Both the position numbers and the translations under genes were made by a program. Positions 26,600-35,796 of a stretch of 37,749 nt of DNA are shown here, piece by piece; position 1 is the stretch's first letter; each line of letters opens with the position of its first letter. Under the pieces are notes generated by a model. That model saw nothing but the letters and a program-made list of their open reading frames with translations, had not been told where the DNA came from and did not search any database. The stretch is from an uncultured Ectothiorhodospiraceae bacterium (GTDB taxonomy: Bacteria; Pseudomonadota; Gammaproteobacteria; S012-40): positions 1-37,749 of the forward strand of contig CALZJE010000031.1 of the NCBI GenBank assembly GCA_945787715.1. Reading direction: 5' to 3'.

Positions 26600-28234
26600 A
26601 TGGGAAGTTACGAACTACAATTTAAATTCAACGACGATAAGACTTCGTTGCTTGTTGCATTTAAAAAAGAAAACGCAGAAAGCCTAGCTATTAGTGCAAA
26701 CTGGATTATTGAGCAATTAAACGAAAAGGGATATGGCAAACTACAAGTTGAAGAAAAGGGAATTGAAAAGCTTGTTGCTAAACTTAATGCCGCGTCAGCC
26801 AATGCAGACTCAATTTGCATCGCAAAGAAGAAAGATGCTGAAGTAGAAATTTTTGTCCCTCGCGATAAAATGTCCGCCCATCTAACGATTACTCCGCCTA
26901 AAGGGGGTAAACCAGCCTCGCTAGAAATAGTAAAGCAAAAACTCACTGAAAAAGGTATACGTTACGGCTTCATTACTTCTGCAATAAAAGCCGCAATAAT
27001 CGAGGGAAAAGCAGATAATCTGATGATTGCCGAGGGTGAACCCGTCATAAATGGTAAAAACTCTCAATTCATCTGCACCGTTCCAGAAATGAAAATCCGC
27101 ACTCCTCAAGTAGCAGAAAATGGTAATGTGGACTACAGAGACTTAGGTGAAATTACCATAGTCCATACTGATGATGAACTAATGAAGCGAAAACCAGCAA
27201 CTCCTGGTAAAGCATCAAAAAATGTTTTTGGTGAAATCGTTAATCCAAAACCCGGTAAAGACATCCCATTCGCGTCTGGACTCAACGGAGTGAAGCCATC
27301 ACCTGAAGATCCGAATATTCTTATCGCAACTGAAACAGGCCAACCTATCATTGTCGAAAATGGTGTTAGTGTTGAAAATACAATGTCAGTACCTCAGGTA
27401 AACTTAAAGTCTGGAAATATTGTTTTTGATGGCTCAGTTGTTATCGAGGGTGATGTAGAAAACGGCATGAAAGTGAATGCCACGGGCGATATCAATGTTC
27501 AAGGTATGGTTGAAGGCGCGTTGCTCGACGCCGGTGGTGATATTGTAATTGATGGAGCTGTAATAGGTAGGGGAGATGTTCGCGACAAAAATGGCAAACT
27601 TAATGAAGAGACTGCTAAACTTAATGCAAAAGGATCTATCTCAGCAAAGTTTGTAGAAAACGCCTGCTTAAAGGCAGGAAATAGCATTTTTATCCAAGAT
27701 TGGGTAATAAAGTCTGAATTGGAGGCATACAACGAAATCATTGTTGGCAAGAAAGATTCAAAAAAAGGCCAAATTATCGGCGGCTCCACCAAATCAGGCA
27801 TCTTAATCAAGGCGATGAATATTGGTAGCCATGCCGGAGTCCCCACTTTAATCCAAGTCGGTGGAACATCAACAGTTAATCCACCCAATGATCAATTAAG
27901 AAGAGAGATAAACGAGTTAACAGTTTCTCTAAAACAAATTCATAAAACACTGGCCGGGTTACGCAACAACCCTATAAAACAAGCCAAAGAGATGCATGAA
28001 AAAGCGCTGCGTAGTAAAAATCAGATGGAAGATGACCTGAAAGGCTTGAAACTTAAATACATCTCAATTGTAAAAGATAAAAAACGTGCGGAGAATGTGC
28101 GCATCGTCGTTGAAAAAACAATTTTCGCTGCATCAACCGTCTCTGTAGGCGTGGCAGAGAAAAAGATAATGGAAGATTTGGGCGCAAGATCTTTTATCTT
28201 GCGCGAAGGGAAACTCGTTCAAGTCTCGGAATAA
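26600..28234 (+). CDS. FapA family protein (DUF342)
   Basis: A 544-residue soluble protein of the FapA/DUF342 family (unrelated to the amyloid FapA of Pseudomonas). An N-terminal alpha/beta region (about 1-150) is followed by the conserved PGKASKNVFGEIVNPKPGKD segment and a parallel beta-helix with regularly spaced Gly, Asn and Asp: GNIVFDGSVVIEGDVENGMK, VNATGDINVQGMVEGALLDA, GGDIVIDGAVIGRGDV. The C-terminal third (about 425-510) is a Lys-rich coiled coil (LRREINELTVSLKQIHKTLAG). Members are linked to surface polysaccharide or polar/motility functions in various bacteria, but no enzymatic activity is established. The start at ATG 26600 has only a weak ribosome binding site. It appears monocistronic; a 9-bp perfect inverted repeat lies at its 3' end. 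Confidence 0.85.
   Translation: MGSYELQFKFNDDKTSLLVAFKKENAESLAISANWIIEQLNEKGYGKLQVEEKGIEKLVAKLNAASANADSICIAKKKDAEVEIFVPRDKMSAHLTITPPKGGKPASLEIVKQKLTEKGIRYGFITSAIKAAIIEGKADNLMIAEGEPVINGKNSQFICTVPEMKIRTPQVAENGNVDYRDLGEITIVHTDDELMKRKPATPGKASKNVFGEIVNPKPGKDIPFASGLNGVKPSPEDPNILIATETGQPIIVENGVSVENTMSVPQVNLKSGNIVFDGSVVIEGDVENGMKVNATGDINVQGMVEGALLDAGGDIVIDGAVIGRGDVRDKNGKLNEETAKLNAKGSISAKFVENACLKAGNSIFIQDWVIKSELEAYNEIIVGKKDSKKGQIIGGSTKSGILIKAMNIGSHAGVPTLIQVGGTSTVNPPNDQLRREINELTVSLKQIHKTLAGLRNNPIKQAKEMHEKALRSKNQMEDDLKGLKLKYISIVKDKKRAENVRIVVEKTIFAASTVSVGVAEKKIMEDLGARSFILREGKLVQVSE
28182..28204. repeat. 9-bp perfect inverted repeat at the fapA 3' end
   Basis: GCGCAAGAT (28182-28190) and ATCTTGCGC (28196-28204) are separated by CTTTT. 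It lies about 30 bases before the stop codon, inside coding sequence. It may stabilise the mRNA 3' end or be chance; no T tract follows. Confidence 0.6.
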
Positions 28235-28279
28235 CTGCCTGCCTGCTCTAGAACAATTAACTGAGCCTATATTAATTAG

Positions 28280-28522
28280 CTATTGACTAACTCCCTCGAC
28301 TTCATCAAGAAATTTTTCGATATCAACATGTATCAATTGCTCAGGAATAAGATTATCCTCTACTTTTGAAGCGGGGCAGTTGGAAACATATGAGAGACTC
28401 TCATTATATTCTAACGCTGGGTGATCAATGAGCTTATCGTTATTGCTCTCGTGCTTAACACTAGTGACAGTGGCATCTTCACTAAATACATCACCGGTAA
28501 CCATATCCAAAATAAATCCCAT
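28280..28522 (-). CDS. Unrecognised 80-residue acidic protein
   Basis: I do not recognise this family. The protein is acidic (many Asp/Glu), has no membrane segment or signal peptide, and contains a single Cys (SNCPASKVEDNL). The N-terminus GFILDMVTGDVFSED is the most structured-looking part; the end (HVDIEKFLDEVEG) looks helical. Evidence that it is a real gene: AGGAGGAGGT, one of the best ribosome binding sites in the window, lies five bases before the ATG, and codon use looks ordinary. It sits alone on the minus strand between fapA and dcd with 301 bases upstream, so it is probably separately transcribed. A regulatory or adaptor role would be speculation. Confidence 0.68.
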   Translation of the reverse strand: MGFILDMVTGDVFSEDATVTSVKHESNNDKLIDHPALEYNESLSYVSNCPASKVEDNLIPEQLIHVDIEKFLDEVEGVSQ

Positions 28523-28823
28523 GACTACCTCCTCCTATAAATGCAGTTGTACATCTAATATCGGATAGAATACTTTAAAATCCAACTATCTATTGTGTTT
28601 TAAATCTCATTTGGTCCTGATTTAAATTAATCTAAACAACATTACAGCTGTTGCAAATATTAATCCAGTAAAACGAACCCACTTCACACATTAGAATTCT
28701 CGTAGAACTGTGCAACCACTGTTTTTAGAGTATCGTTCTAAGCATCCAAAGGCAAGAAAAGAAAACATCCCATCTCAAATACTCAAATACTCAAATACTC
28801 AAATACTCAAACGTTATAACATA
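28523..28823. other. Intergenic region upstream of the 80-residue gene, downstream of dcd
   Basis: About 300 AT-rich bases. It contains the octamer tandem repeat (28774-28811) immediately after the dcd stop and, nearer the small gene, a weak minus-strand pair TTGGAT / GATATT 17 bases apart (28562-28590 region) that could be its promoter. No strong terminator for dcd is visible. Confidence 0.5.
28774..28811. repeat. Octamer tandem repeat (CTCAAATA)n
   Basis: Four perfect copies of CTCAAATA plus a partial fifth (CTCAAA), 38 bases in all, 12 bases beyond the dcd stop. The unit length is not a multiple of three and the tract is non-coding, so it behaves as a simple-sequence repeat that can slip in replication. 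Confidence 0.95.
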
Positions 28824-29390
28824 TTAGGTTTGAGGAAGTGTCACTCCTGTTTGACCTTGATATTTTCCGGCACGATCCTTATAAGATGTTTCACACACCT
28901 CATCAGATTCAAAGAACAACATCTGCGCTACACCTTCATTAGCGTATATCTTGGCGGGTAAGGGTGTTGTATTTGAAAATTCTAGCGTTACATGGCCTTC
29001 CCACTCAGGCTCAAGCGGAGTCACATTTACAATAATCCCACAGCGAGCGTAAGTTGACTTACCTAAACAAACAGTTAGCACGCTTCGAGGAATTTTGAAA
29101 TATTCGACAGTCCGCGCCAGAGCAAAAGAATTTGGTGGAATAATGCACACATCTGCCTTCACATCCACAAAGCTGTTGTCATCGAAATCTTTAGGATCAA
29201 CAATTGCTGAATTAATGTTTGTAAATATTTTGAACTCGTCGGCGCATCGAACATCATAGCCATAACTCGATGTTCCATAAGAGATTATCCTTCCACTCTC
29301 ATTTTGTTTTACCTGTGATGGTTCAAAAGGAGAAATCATCTCTTGTCCCTGAGCCATCCTGCAAATCCACTTATCTGATTTAATACTCAT
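28824..29390 (-). CDS. dcd: dCTP deaminase
   Basis: Dcd converts dCTP to dUTP, feeding thymidylate synthesis. The 188-residue protein belongs to the dUTPase/Dcd trimer family: [13 protein letters not shown] near residue 41, [11 protein letters not shown] (about 109-119), the conserved [16 protein letters not shown] block with E137 corresponding to the catalytic glutamate, and the C-terminal [12 protein letters not shown] that closes the active site. It is the 188-residue type also found in Pseudomonas rather than the 193-residue E. coli type. It follows apbC by 11 bases on the minus strand, an arrangement common in gammaproteobacteria, so they are likely co-transcribed. Confidence 0.96.
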   Translation of the reverse strand: MSIKSDKWICRMAQGQEMISPFEPSQVKQNESGRIISYGTSSYGYDVRCADEFKIFTNINSAIVDPKDFDDNSFVDVKADVCIIPPNSFALARTVEYFKIPRSVLTVCLGKSTYARCGIIVNVTPLEPEWEGHVTLEFSNTTPLPAKIYANEGVAQMLFFESDEVCETSYKDRAGKYQGQTGVTLPQT

Positions 29391-29401
29391 GCTCTTTATT
29401 C

Positions 29402-30496
29402 TTATGAATTTTGAATAATAATATTAGGGAATTTAGACGAATAGTCTTTACCCTGCAATGATAGTTTTGCCGTAACTTTACGACCAATCTCTCGGTAGAT
29501 CTCTGTAATTCGAGAATCAGGCATCGCGACTACAGTCGGATTTCCGTTATCAACTTGCTCCCGAATATCAATATCCAACGGCAAGGAGCCCAAAAAATCT
29601 ACATTGTAGTCGCCAGACATTTTTTGACCGCCACCGCTGCCAAAAATATGCTCTTCATGACCACACTCACTACAAATATGAATGCTCATGTTTTCAACAA
29701 TACCCAAAACAGGCACGTTTACTTTTTCAAACATTTTTAATCCTTTGCGAGCATCGAGCAGAGCAATATCTTGAGGAGTTGTAACGATAACTGCACCACT
29801 CACAGGAATTTTTTGAGACATTGTCAACTGGATATCGCCCGTTCCGGGCGGTAAATCGATAATCAAGTAATCCAGATCTTTCCAATTCGTGTCATTGATC
29901 AATTGATCAAGCGCTTGAGTTGCCATTGGGCCGCGCCAAATCATTGGCGATTCATCATCCACCAGGTAGCCAATAGACATAGATTGGACGCCATGATTTA
30001 CCATGGGCTCCATACTCTTTCCGTCATGCGATTGAGGCTGACCAGATATTCCTAACATTCGCGGTTGGCTTGGCCCATAGATATCAGCGTCCATGATTCC
30101 CACTCGACCACCTTCAGCAACAATTGCAAGCGCAAGATTGACTGCCGTTGTTGACTTGCCAACCCCGCCTTTGCCGGATGCAACAGCTATTATATTCTTA
30201 ATATTTTCAATGGGTTTTACACCATGCTGAACGGCATGACTTAACACTTTAAAGCTCACATCAATATCAACACTGCCAATACCGGGCAGTGTTGATATTT
30301 TTTCAGCGAGTTGTTGTTTGACGGTTTCAGCATAAATATCGATGGGAAAACCAAATTCGATGTTAATGCGAACTGCACCATTTTTATCGATCGAAATATT
30401 TTTTACTGCGTTTGCTGAAACCAAGTCCGAACCCAAACTTGGATCTATATACTCTTTAATTTTTGACTCTACTTGAGCTTGAGATATCTCACTCAT
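29402..30496 (-). CDS. apbC: Iron-sulfur cluster carrier protein ApbC/Mrp
   Basis: A P-loop ATPase of 364 residues that carries and delivers 4Fe-4S clusters. An N-terminal MIP18/DUF59-like domain (about 1-85; ending in [13 protein letters not shown]) precedes the deviant Walker [10 protein letters not shown] (108-116), [12 protein letters not shown] (switch/Walker region), IDLPPGTGD and the C275-x2-C278 pair (CSECGH) that binds the cluster between subunits. ATG 30496 is chosen by homology ([13 protein letters not shown]); earlier in-frame ATGs would add residues absent from relatives. GGAGG lies 14 bases upstream, farther than ideal. It is divergent from metG and followed by dcd. A long palindrome lies within its N-terminal coding region. 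Confidence 0.95.
   Translation of the reverse strand: MSEISQAQVESKIKEYIDPSLGSDLVSANAVKNISIDKNGAVRINIEFGFPIDIYAETVKQQLAEKISTLPGIGSVDIDVSFKVLSHAVQHGVKPIENIKNIIAVASGKGGVGKSTTAVNLALAIVAEGGRVGIMDADIYGPSQPRMLGISGQPQSHDGKSMEPMVNHGVQSMSIGYLVDDESPMIWRGPMATQALDQLINDTNWKDLDYLIIDLPPGTGDIQLTMSQKIPVSGAVIVTTPQDIALLDARKGLKMFEKVNVPVLGIVENMSIHICSECGHEEHIFGSGGGQKMSGDYNVDFLGSLPLDIDIREQVDNGNPTVVAMPDSRITEIYREIGRKVTAKLSLQGKDYSSKFPNIIIQNS
30263..30303 (+). terminator. Perfect 15-bp stem-loop plus T tract, antisense within apbC
   Basis: AATATCAACACTGCC (30263-30277) and its exact reverse complement (30285-30299) are separated by a seven-base loop AATACCG, and the plus strand continues into a run of T (30298-30303). 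This is a textbook rho-independent terminator shape, but it lies inside apbC and points opposite to it. On the sense strand the hairpin forms with an A tract before it and no T tract after it. The call as an operating terminator is inference. Confidence 0.5.
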
Positions 30497-30661
30497 AATT
30501 TGAACAACAACCTCCGTATTAAAAATTTTCATCAAAAAGAAATTGATCAAAAATTTAACATTAGTTTTATCTCGGGAACGGATATATTCCGCCGTGTATT
30601 TATATATCTGTATATTTTATAACATATGACTTCATTAGTCTGAATTAATTATTTGTTTGTC

Positions 30662-30670
30662 TGCTATAAT
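30662..30670 (+). promoter_or_regulatory. Extended -10 promoter for metG
   Basis: TGCTATAAT: an extended -10 TG motif followed by a perfect TATAAT (30665-30670). No good -35 is needed for this type. Transcription would start near 30677, giving a leader of about 34 bases to the metG ATG. Confidence 0.6.
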
Positions 30671-30710
30671 TGTTCGCTTTTATGACGAAAATGATTGACC
30701 TGTTTTTTCT

Positions 30711-32759
30711 ATGACAACAAAACGAAACATCCTGGTTACCAGTGCACTACCCTACGCTAATGGCCCAATACACATGGGACATATGGTTGAATATATTCAA
30801 ACCGACATTTGGGTTCGATTCCAAAAACTCAAGGGCAATACCTGCTATTACGTCTGTGCAGACGACGCACATGGAACGCCTATCATGCTGCATGCAGAAA
30901 AACGTGGCATCACACCAGAGCAACTCATAGAAGAGATTTCTATTGATCACAAAGCGGATTTTGCAGATTTTTTAATCGACTTCGATAATTACTATTCAAC
31001 TCACTCCGCTGAGAATCAAACTTTCGCGGAATCAATTTACCTGCGGCTAAAAGCAGCTGGGCATATCGTAAGTAAGACAATTAAGCAGGCATATGATCCC
31101 GAGAAAAATATGTTCCTGCCAGATCGCTATGTAAAAGGCGAATGCCCTAAGTGCGGAACAAAAGACCAATACGGCGATAACTGTGAAGCATGCGGTGCGA
31201 CTTATTCACCAACAGACCTAAAAAATCCCGTTTCCGCTGTTTCTGGCGCAACGCCCATCGAAAAAGAATCAGAGCACATGTTTTTCAAACTGAGTAACTT
31301 TGAAAACATGCTGCACGAATGGACAAGCAATACAGATAATCCAAATGGACATCAAACTGTACAGACAGAAGTCAGCCATAAACTTAAAGAGTGGTTTGAT
31401 GTTGGCTTAATGGACTGGGATATCACACGCGATGCGCCCTATTTCGGATTCAACATCCCCGAAACTGACAACAAGTTTTTTTATGTTTGGATGGATGCCC
31501 CTATGGGCTATCTCGCCAGCTTTAGTAATTTGTGTGATGCAAAAGGCATTGACTTTGATGACTATTGGAACCCAAACAGCAAAGCAGAGGTTTATCACTT
31601 TATTGGCAAAGATATCATCAATTTTCACACTTTGTTTTGGCCAGCCGTATTAGAAGGGGCGGGATACCGTAAACCTAGCGCTGTTTTTGCTCATGGCTTT
31701 TTAACGGTTAATGGACAAAAGATGTCTAAATCTAGAGGCACTTTCATCAAAGCGAGAACTTTCCTCGATCATTTGAATCCTGAATACCTACGCTACTATT
31801 TCGCGGCACGTTTAAATAATCGCATTGATGATCTAGATCTCAATTTTGAAGACTTTGCACAGCGCGTAAACTCCGACCTTGTGGGCAAAGTTGTCAATAT
31901 CGCTAGTCGTTGCGCTGGTTTTATCGTTAAACGTTTTGATAAAACATTAGCTAGTGAAATTAGCGAACCCGAGCTCTACAACAAGTTTGTGAACGCCGGC
32001 GAAAGCATTGCTGCCCATTACGAAAATCGTGAATATCATGCAGCAATGCGTGAAATCATGGAACTGGCAGATACTGCCAATCAGTATATCGACGAAAAAG
32101 AGCCTTGGGTTGTTGCTAAGCAAGTAAATAATGACAAAGAACTCCAAAACATTTGTAGCACTGGCATCAACCTATTCAGAGTTCTCATCACCTATCTAAA
32201 ACCTATTCTGCCAGCTACAGCAGAAAAAGCTGAAACATTTTTAAACTGCGGATCACTAGATTGGGAAGCCATTAATACACCACTTAGCAATCACAGCATC
32301 AACAAATTTAAAGCGCTAATGACAAGAGTAGACATAGACAAAATCGATAGCATGATAGAAGCAAGTAAAGAGACAGCAGCAACAGAAGAAGATAAGCTAG
32401 TCAGCGGACCATTAGCTGATGACCCGATCAGGGACACTATTGAATACGATGACTTCGCGAAAATTGATCTTCGCATTGCGTTAATTGCAAACGCAGAGCA
32501 TGTGGAAAAAGCAGACAAACTATTGAAACTGACACTTGATCTTGGCGGCGAAATACGTCAGGTCTTTGCCGGTATAAAATCAGCGTATGCTCCTGAAGAC
32601 TTAGTAGGCAAACACACCGTTATGGTTGCTAACCTCGCGCCACGAAAAATGCGCTTCGGTCTATCAGAAGGTATGGTTTTAGCAGCTGGTCCTGGCGGAA
32701 AAGACCTTTGGATTTTAGAGCCTCAAAAAGGTGCGCTACCAGGTATGCGCGTTAAATAA
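30711..32759 (+). CDS. metG: Methionyl-tRNA synthetase
   Basis: MetG charges tRNA-Met and initiator tRNA. The 682 residues carry the class I signature HMGH (21-24, in [12 protein letters not shown]), a zinc knuckle with paired Cys ([20 protein letters not shown]), KMSKS in [12 protein letters not shown] (about 336-341), an anticodon-binding helical domain with [19 protein letters not shown], and a C-terminal EMAP/Trbp111-type tRNA-binding domain (about 575-682, [20 protein letters not shown]) that dimerises the enzyme. It is divergent from apbC, the same pairing as in E. coli, and 200 bases upstream of rsxA. Confidence 0.98.
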   Translation: MTTKRNILVTSALPYANGPIHMGHMVEYIQTDIWVRFQKLKGNTCYYVCADDAHGTPIMLHAEKRGITPEQLIEEISIDHKADFADFLIDFDNYYSTHSAENQTFAESIYLRLKAAGHIVSKTIKQAYDPEKNMFLPDRYVKGECPKCGTKDQYGDNCEACGATYSPTDLKNPVSAVSGATPIEKESEHMFFKLSNFENMLHEWTSNTDNPNGHQTVQTEVSHKLKEWFDVGLMDWDITRDAPYFGFNIPETDNKFFYVWMDAPMGYLASFSNLCDAKGIDFDDYWNPNSKAEVYHFIGKDIINFHTLFWPAVLEGAGYRKPSAVFAHGFLTVNGQKMSKSRGTFIKARTFLDHLNPEYLRYYFAARLNNRIDDLDLNFEDFAQRVNSDLVGKVVNIASRCAGFIVKRFDKTLASEISEPELYNKFVNAGESIAAHYENREYHAAMREIMELADTANQYIDEKEPWVVAKQVNNDKELQNICSTGINLFRVLITYLKPILPATAEKAETFLNCGSLDWEAINTPLSNHSINKFKALMTRVDIDKIDSMIEASKETAATEEDKLVSGPLADDPIRDTIEYDDFAKIDLRIALIANAEHVEKADKLLKLTLDLGGEIRQVFAGIKSAYAPEDLVGKHTVMVANLAPRKMRFGLSEGMVLAAGPGGKDLWILEPQKGALPGMRVK

Positions 32760-32806
32760 TTAACAACCCAGATAATTCATGAATCTTACGTTATCTCAAT
32801 TATCCT

Positions 32807-32838
32807 ATGGCTTTATAAATGGCTTTATAAATGGCTTT
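32807..32838 (+). repeat. 12-base tandem repeat upstream of rsxA
   Basis: ATGGCTTTATAA occurs twice in perfect tandem (32807-32818, 32819-32830) with a partial third copy (ATGGCTTT). The tract lies in the metG-rsxA gap. It falls inside a 49-codon open frame (32779-32928) in which it would encode GFIN-GFIN-GF, but that frame has no ribosome binding site and I do not treat it as a gene. Confidence 0.85.
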
Positions 32839-32898
32839 TTGATTGAGTGCCGAATTGGTGTATCCAATAAAATGAAGAATTACATTTATAACGTCAAT

Positions 32899-32926
32899 TT
32901 GCTAAATGAGAAAAGCACAATATCAT
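32899..32926 (+). promoter_or_regulatory. Candidate sigma70 promoter for the rsx operon
   Basis: TTGCTA (32899-32904) and TATCAT (32921-32926) with a 16-base spacer. Transcription would start near 32933, about 27 bases before the rsxA ATG. Confidence 0.45.
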
Positions 32927-32959
32927 GAAATTTCCGGGTCAAAATAAGTTGTTAATGGA

Positions 32960-33541
32960 ATGACAGAATTCGCATTAATTTTAATAAGCACAGTATTAGT
33001 CAATAATTTCGTACTCGTTAAGTTTCTTGGTTTGTGCCCATTTATGGGCGTATCTCGCAAGCTCGAAACTGCAATCGGCATGGCGTTAGCGACAACTTTT
33101 GTACTTACACTTTCGTCCATTTGCAGCTATTTAGTTAACACCTATCTTCTTGCGCCATTTGAACTTGAATATCTAAGAACGATCACTTTTATTCTCGTTA
33201 TCGCAGCAGTTGTACAAGTCACCGAAATGGTTGTCCACAAAACCAGCCCACTGCTCTATCAGGTTCTTGGGATCTACCTTCCACTTATCACCACAAACTG
33301 CGCAGTGCTCGGCGTTGCTTTACTTAATGTTCAGCAAGAGTATGATTTTTTTCAGTCGGCCGCTTACGGATTTGGCGCATCCATTGGTTTTTCCATGGTG
33401 CTAATCCTATTCGCTGCATTACGGGAACGCATAACTGTTGCCGATGTTCCTATTCCCTTTCAAGGTGCAGCAATCGCATTAATTACCGCAGGATTGATGT
33501 CTATGGCATTTATGGGCTTCTCTGGTTTGGTAAAAGGGTAA
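32960..33541 (+). CDS. rsxA: Electron transport complex subunit RsxA/RnfA
   Basis: A 193-residue membrane subunit with six helices, highly similar throughout to E. coli Rsx[56 protein letters not shown] and [21 protein letters not shown]. RsxA and its homologue RsxE form the membrane core of the Rsx/Rnf complex, which couples NADH and ferredoxin oxidoreduction to ion movement in Rnf, and reduces SoxR in E. coli. Conserved cysteines in CPF and TNC coordinate an intramembrane iron-sulfur site in structural studies of Rnf. It opens an operon ABCDGE in the standard order; rsxB starts 9 bases later. Confidence 0.97.
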   Translation: MTEFALILISTVLVNNFVLVKFLGLCPFMGVSRKLETAIGMALATTFVLTLSSICSYLVNTYLLAPFELEYLRTITFILVIAAVVQVTEMVVHKTSPLLYQVLGIYLPLITTNCAVLGVALLNVQQEYDFFQSAAYGFGASIGFSMVLILFAALRERITVADVPIPFQGAAIALITAGLMSMAFMGFSGLVKG

Positions 33542-33550
33542 ACGGCAAAT

Positions 33551-34102
33551 ATGTTTTCTGCGATTATTGTATTAGGTCTGCTGGCGCTTACTTTTGGACT
33601 GTTACTCGGTTTTATTGCCATCAAGTTTAAAGTAGAAGGCGATCCACTAGTTGAAAAGATCGATGCAGTTTTACCTCAAACACAATGTGGCCAATGCGGC
33701 TACCCTGGATGTAAGCCCTATGCACAGGCGATCGCCAATGAAACAGCGGATATCAACCAGTGCCCTCCTGGTGGTGAAACAACAATTATTGCACTCGCTG
33801 ATCTACTCGACAGAGAACCTAAACCACTCAACCCGGAGAACGGTGAAGAGTCCGGGAAAACTGTGGTTTATATTGATGAGCAAACCTGTATCGGATGCAC
33901 CCTTTGCATCCAAGCCTGCCCCATCGATGCCATTGCTGGTGCAGCTAAACAAATGCATACCGTTATAGAAAGTGAATGCACCGGTTGCAATCTTTGCATT
34001 CCACCCTGCCCTGTTGATTGCATTATTATCAAGCCTGTTAATGAGACAATTGATAGCTGGCAATGGGATAAGCCCAACGCAATTGCGGAGGCTAAATCTT
34101 GA
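33551..34102 (+). CDS. rsxB: Electron transport complex subunit RsxB/RnfB
   Basis: A 183-residue ferredoxin-like subunit with an N-terminal membrane anchor (about 3-25, [20 protein letters not shown]), a four-Cys Fe-S domain ([20 protein letters not shown], with a later Cys in INQCPPGG) and two classic 4Fe-4S clusters of CxxCxxCxxxCP type ([12 protein letters not shown] and [12 protein letters not shown]). It passes electrons between the soluble donor and the membrane subunits. The stop codon overlaps the rsxC start by 4 bases (TTGA). Confidence 0.97.
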   Translation: MFSAIIVLGLLALTFGLLLGFIAIKFKVEGDPLVEKIDAVLPQTQCGQCGYPGCKPYAQAIANETADINQCPPGGETTIIALADLLDREPKPLNPENGEESGKTVVYIDEQTCIGCTLCIQACPIDAIAGAAKQMHTVIESECTGCNLCIPPCPVDCIIIKPVNETIDSWQWDKPNAIAEAKS

Positions 34103-35796
34103 TAAAAAACTTATTTAAATTCCCGGGTGGCGTTCATGTGTCACAATTTAAAGACCTCTCAATACATGAAAAAGTTGAGCCAGCCAAACTGCCATCAAAA
34201 CTTGTGCTGCCACTACACCAACACATTGGAGCCGCCGCAGAGCCTTGTGTCGAAATTGGGGAACTCGTTTTAAAAGGGCAGAAGATTGCGAGTGCTAATG
34301 GCTATGTCTCTGCACCTATTCACGCTCCCACATCGGGCACTATTGAAGATATCGGGGATTACCCTATTGCACACCCCTCAGGAATGTCTGCTCCCTGCAT
34401 TGTTATCAAACCCGATGGTGACGACAAATGGATTGAGCTTGAAAGCCATGCAAGCGACTACAGCTCTATTGACCCTAGTCACTTACGGAATATCATTCGT
34501 CGCGCAGGAATTGTTGGTTTGGGTGGAGCTGGTTTTCCGACATATATCAAACACAATCCAGGGCCGGACGGGTCAGTCGATACTCTCATAATCAACGGCT
34601 CAGAATGCGAACCGTACATTACTTGCGATGACAGCTTAATGCGCGATCGCCCTGATGAAATCGTTTGTGGTATACGCATAATAAAGCATGCATTGAATGC
34701 GAAACACGTAGTCGTTGCAATCGAAGACAACAAACCTGAAGCTTTCCAGGCTATCAAAAAAGCGCTTGCTGATTTTGATGACGAAAGTATTGAAGCGGTT
34801 CAAATCCCTACCATATATCCTGCTGGCAGTGAGAAACAACTTATTTATACCGTGACGGGAAAAGAGGTTCCGCAAAATTCGCTACCGATTAACATCAGCA
34901 TTGTGTGTCAAAATATAGGAACAACCGCTGCAGTATATCGCGCTATAAATCATGGTGAACCACTAATATCACGATACGTCACTGTTACCGGCGATATACA
35001 TCAACCCAAAAACCTCGAAGTTCTGTTTGGGACTCCAATAAACGAGCTTGTTGATCAATGTGGCGGAGTAAAAGGCAGCGTGCGCAGACTTATTATCGGC
35101 GGCCCGATGATGGGCTTTGCCATGCATCAGCTTAACTTACCTGTTATCAAAACAACTAACTGTGTTCTGATCGATGCCAAAGAGAGCAAAGCTTTCAAAA
35201 CTCGAGACTTTGCTATGCCCTGCATTCGGTGTGGCAGCTGCGCCGAAGCTTGTCCAGCTGGCCTAATACCTCAACAACTTTACTGGTACTCAAAATCGCA
35301 GGAATTTGATAAAGCACAAGACTATAATCTGTATGACTGCATCGAATGCGGTTGTTGTGACTATGTCTGCCCAAGCAAAATCCCTTTAGTGCAATATTAT
35401 CGATTCGCGAAAGCCGAAATATGGAAGCGTGAATTAGAAATGCAAAAATCGAATACTGCACGCCAGCGTCATGAGTTCCACCAGTTTAGAGTTGAGCGCG
35501 AAAAAGCAGAAAAGGCAGAAAAACATCGTCAGAAAAAAGCCGCGTTGCAAGCAAAAGAAAATGCAAACAAAGATGATATTAAAACAGGTAAAGAAGCTGA
35601 CCCCAAAAAAGCCGCAATTCTTGCTGCGATGGAACGAGCAAAAGCAAAAAAAGCAGAACCTAAAAATACGGATAATTTAACAGAAGCACAAAAGAAACTC
35701 ATTGCAGAAATTGATGCGAAGCGTGCCAAACAACGCAATGCCGCATCGCAAGCGAAACCCACAAATGAAGACTCCAAGGATAGTAATAATTCATGA
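34099..35796 (+). CDS. rsxC: Electron transport complex subunit RsxC/RnfC
   Basis: A 565-residue NADH/FMN-binding subunit. [18 protein letters not shown] and HAPTSGT are the N-terminal family motifs; GVGGAGFPT-like [12 protein letters not shown] (about 147-158) binds flavin and nucleotide; [16 protein letters not shown] follows. Two 4Fe-4S motifs are C375/C378/C381/C385 and C414/C417/C420/C424. The C-terminal about 110 residues are Lys/Ala/Glu-rich, coiled-coil-like and low in conservation, a variable tail known for RsxC and shorter than in E. coli. Translation starts at TTG 34099, supported by GGAGG 7-8 bases upstream and by overlap with rsxB. It overlaps rsxD by 4 bases. Confidence 0.96.
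   Translation: MIKNLFKFPGGVHVSQFKDLSIHEKVEPAKLPSKLVLPLHQHIGAAAEPCVEIGELVLKGQKIASANGYVSAPIHAPTSGTIEDIGDYPIAHPSGMSAPCIVIKPDGDDKWIELESHASDYSSIDPSHLRNIIRRAGIVGLGGAGFPTYIKHNPGPDGSVDTLIINGSECEPYITCDDSLMRDRPDEIVCGIRIIKHALNAKHVVVAIEDNKPEAFQAIKKALADFDDESIEAVQIPTIYPAGSEKQLIYTVTGKEVPQNSLPINISIVCQNIGTTAAVYRAINHGEPLISRYVTVTGDIHQPKNLEVLFGTPINELVDQCGGVKGSVRRLIIGGPMMGFAMHQLNLPVIKTTNCVLIDAKESKAFKTRDFAMPCIRCGSCAEACPAGLIPQQLYWYSKSQEFDKAQDYNLYDCIECGCCDYVCPSKIPLVQYYRFAKAEIWKRELEMQKSNTARQRHEFHQFRVEREKAEKAEKHRQKKAALQAKENANKDDIKTGKEADPKKAAILAAMERAKAKKAEPKNTDNLTEAQKKLIAEIDAKRAKQRNAASQAKPTNEDSKDSNNS

Noticed and set aside
26608-26946. A 112-codon minus-strand frame at the fapA start
   Set aside because: Antisense shadow of the fapA N-terminal region without start signals or recognisable domains.
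27499-27888. A 129-codon minus-strand frame inside fapA
   Set aside because: Antisense to the beta-helix coding region; Pro/Ser/Phe-rich composition is what reverse-complemented Gly/Asp/Val codons give. No independent support.
28774-28811. CRISPR array
   Set aside because: The unit is 8 bases with no spacers, so it is a simple tandem repeat.
28710-28961. An 83-codon plus-strand frame across the octamer repeat and the end of dcd
   Set aside because: Overlaps the conserved dcd C-terminus in antisense and is held open only by the repeat; no ribosome binding site.
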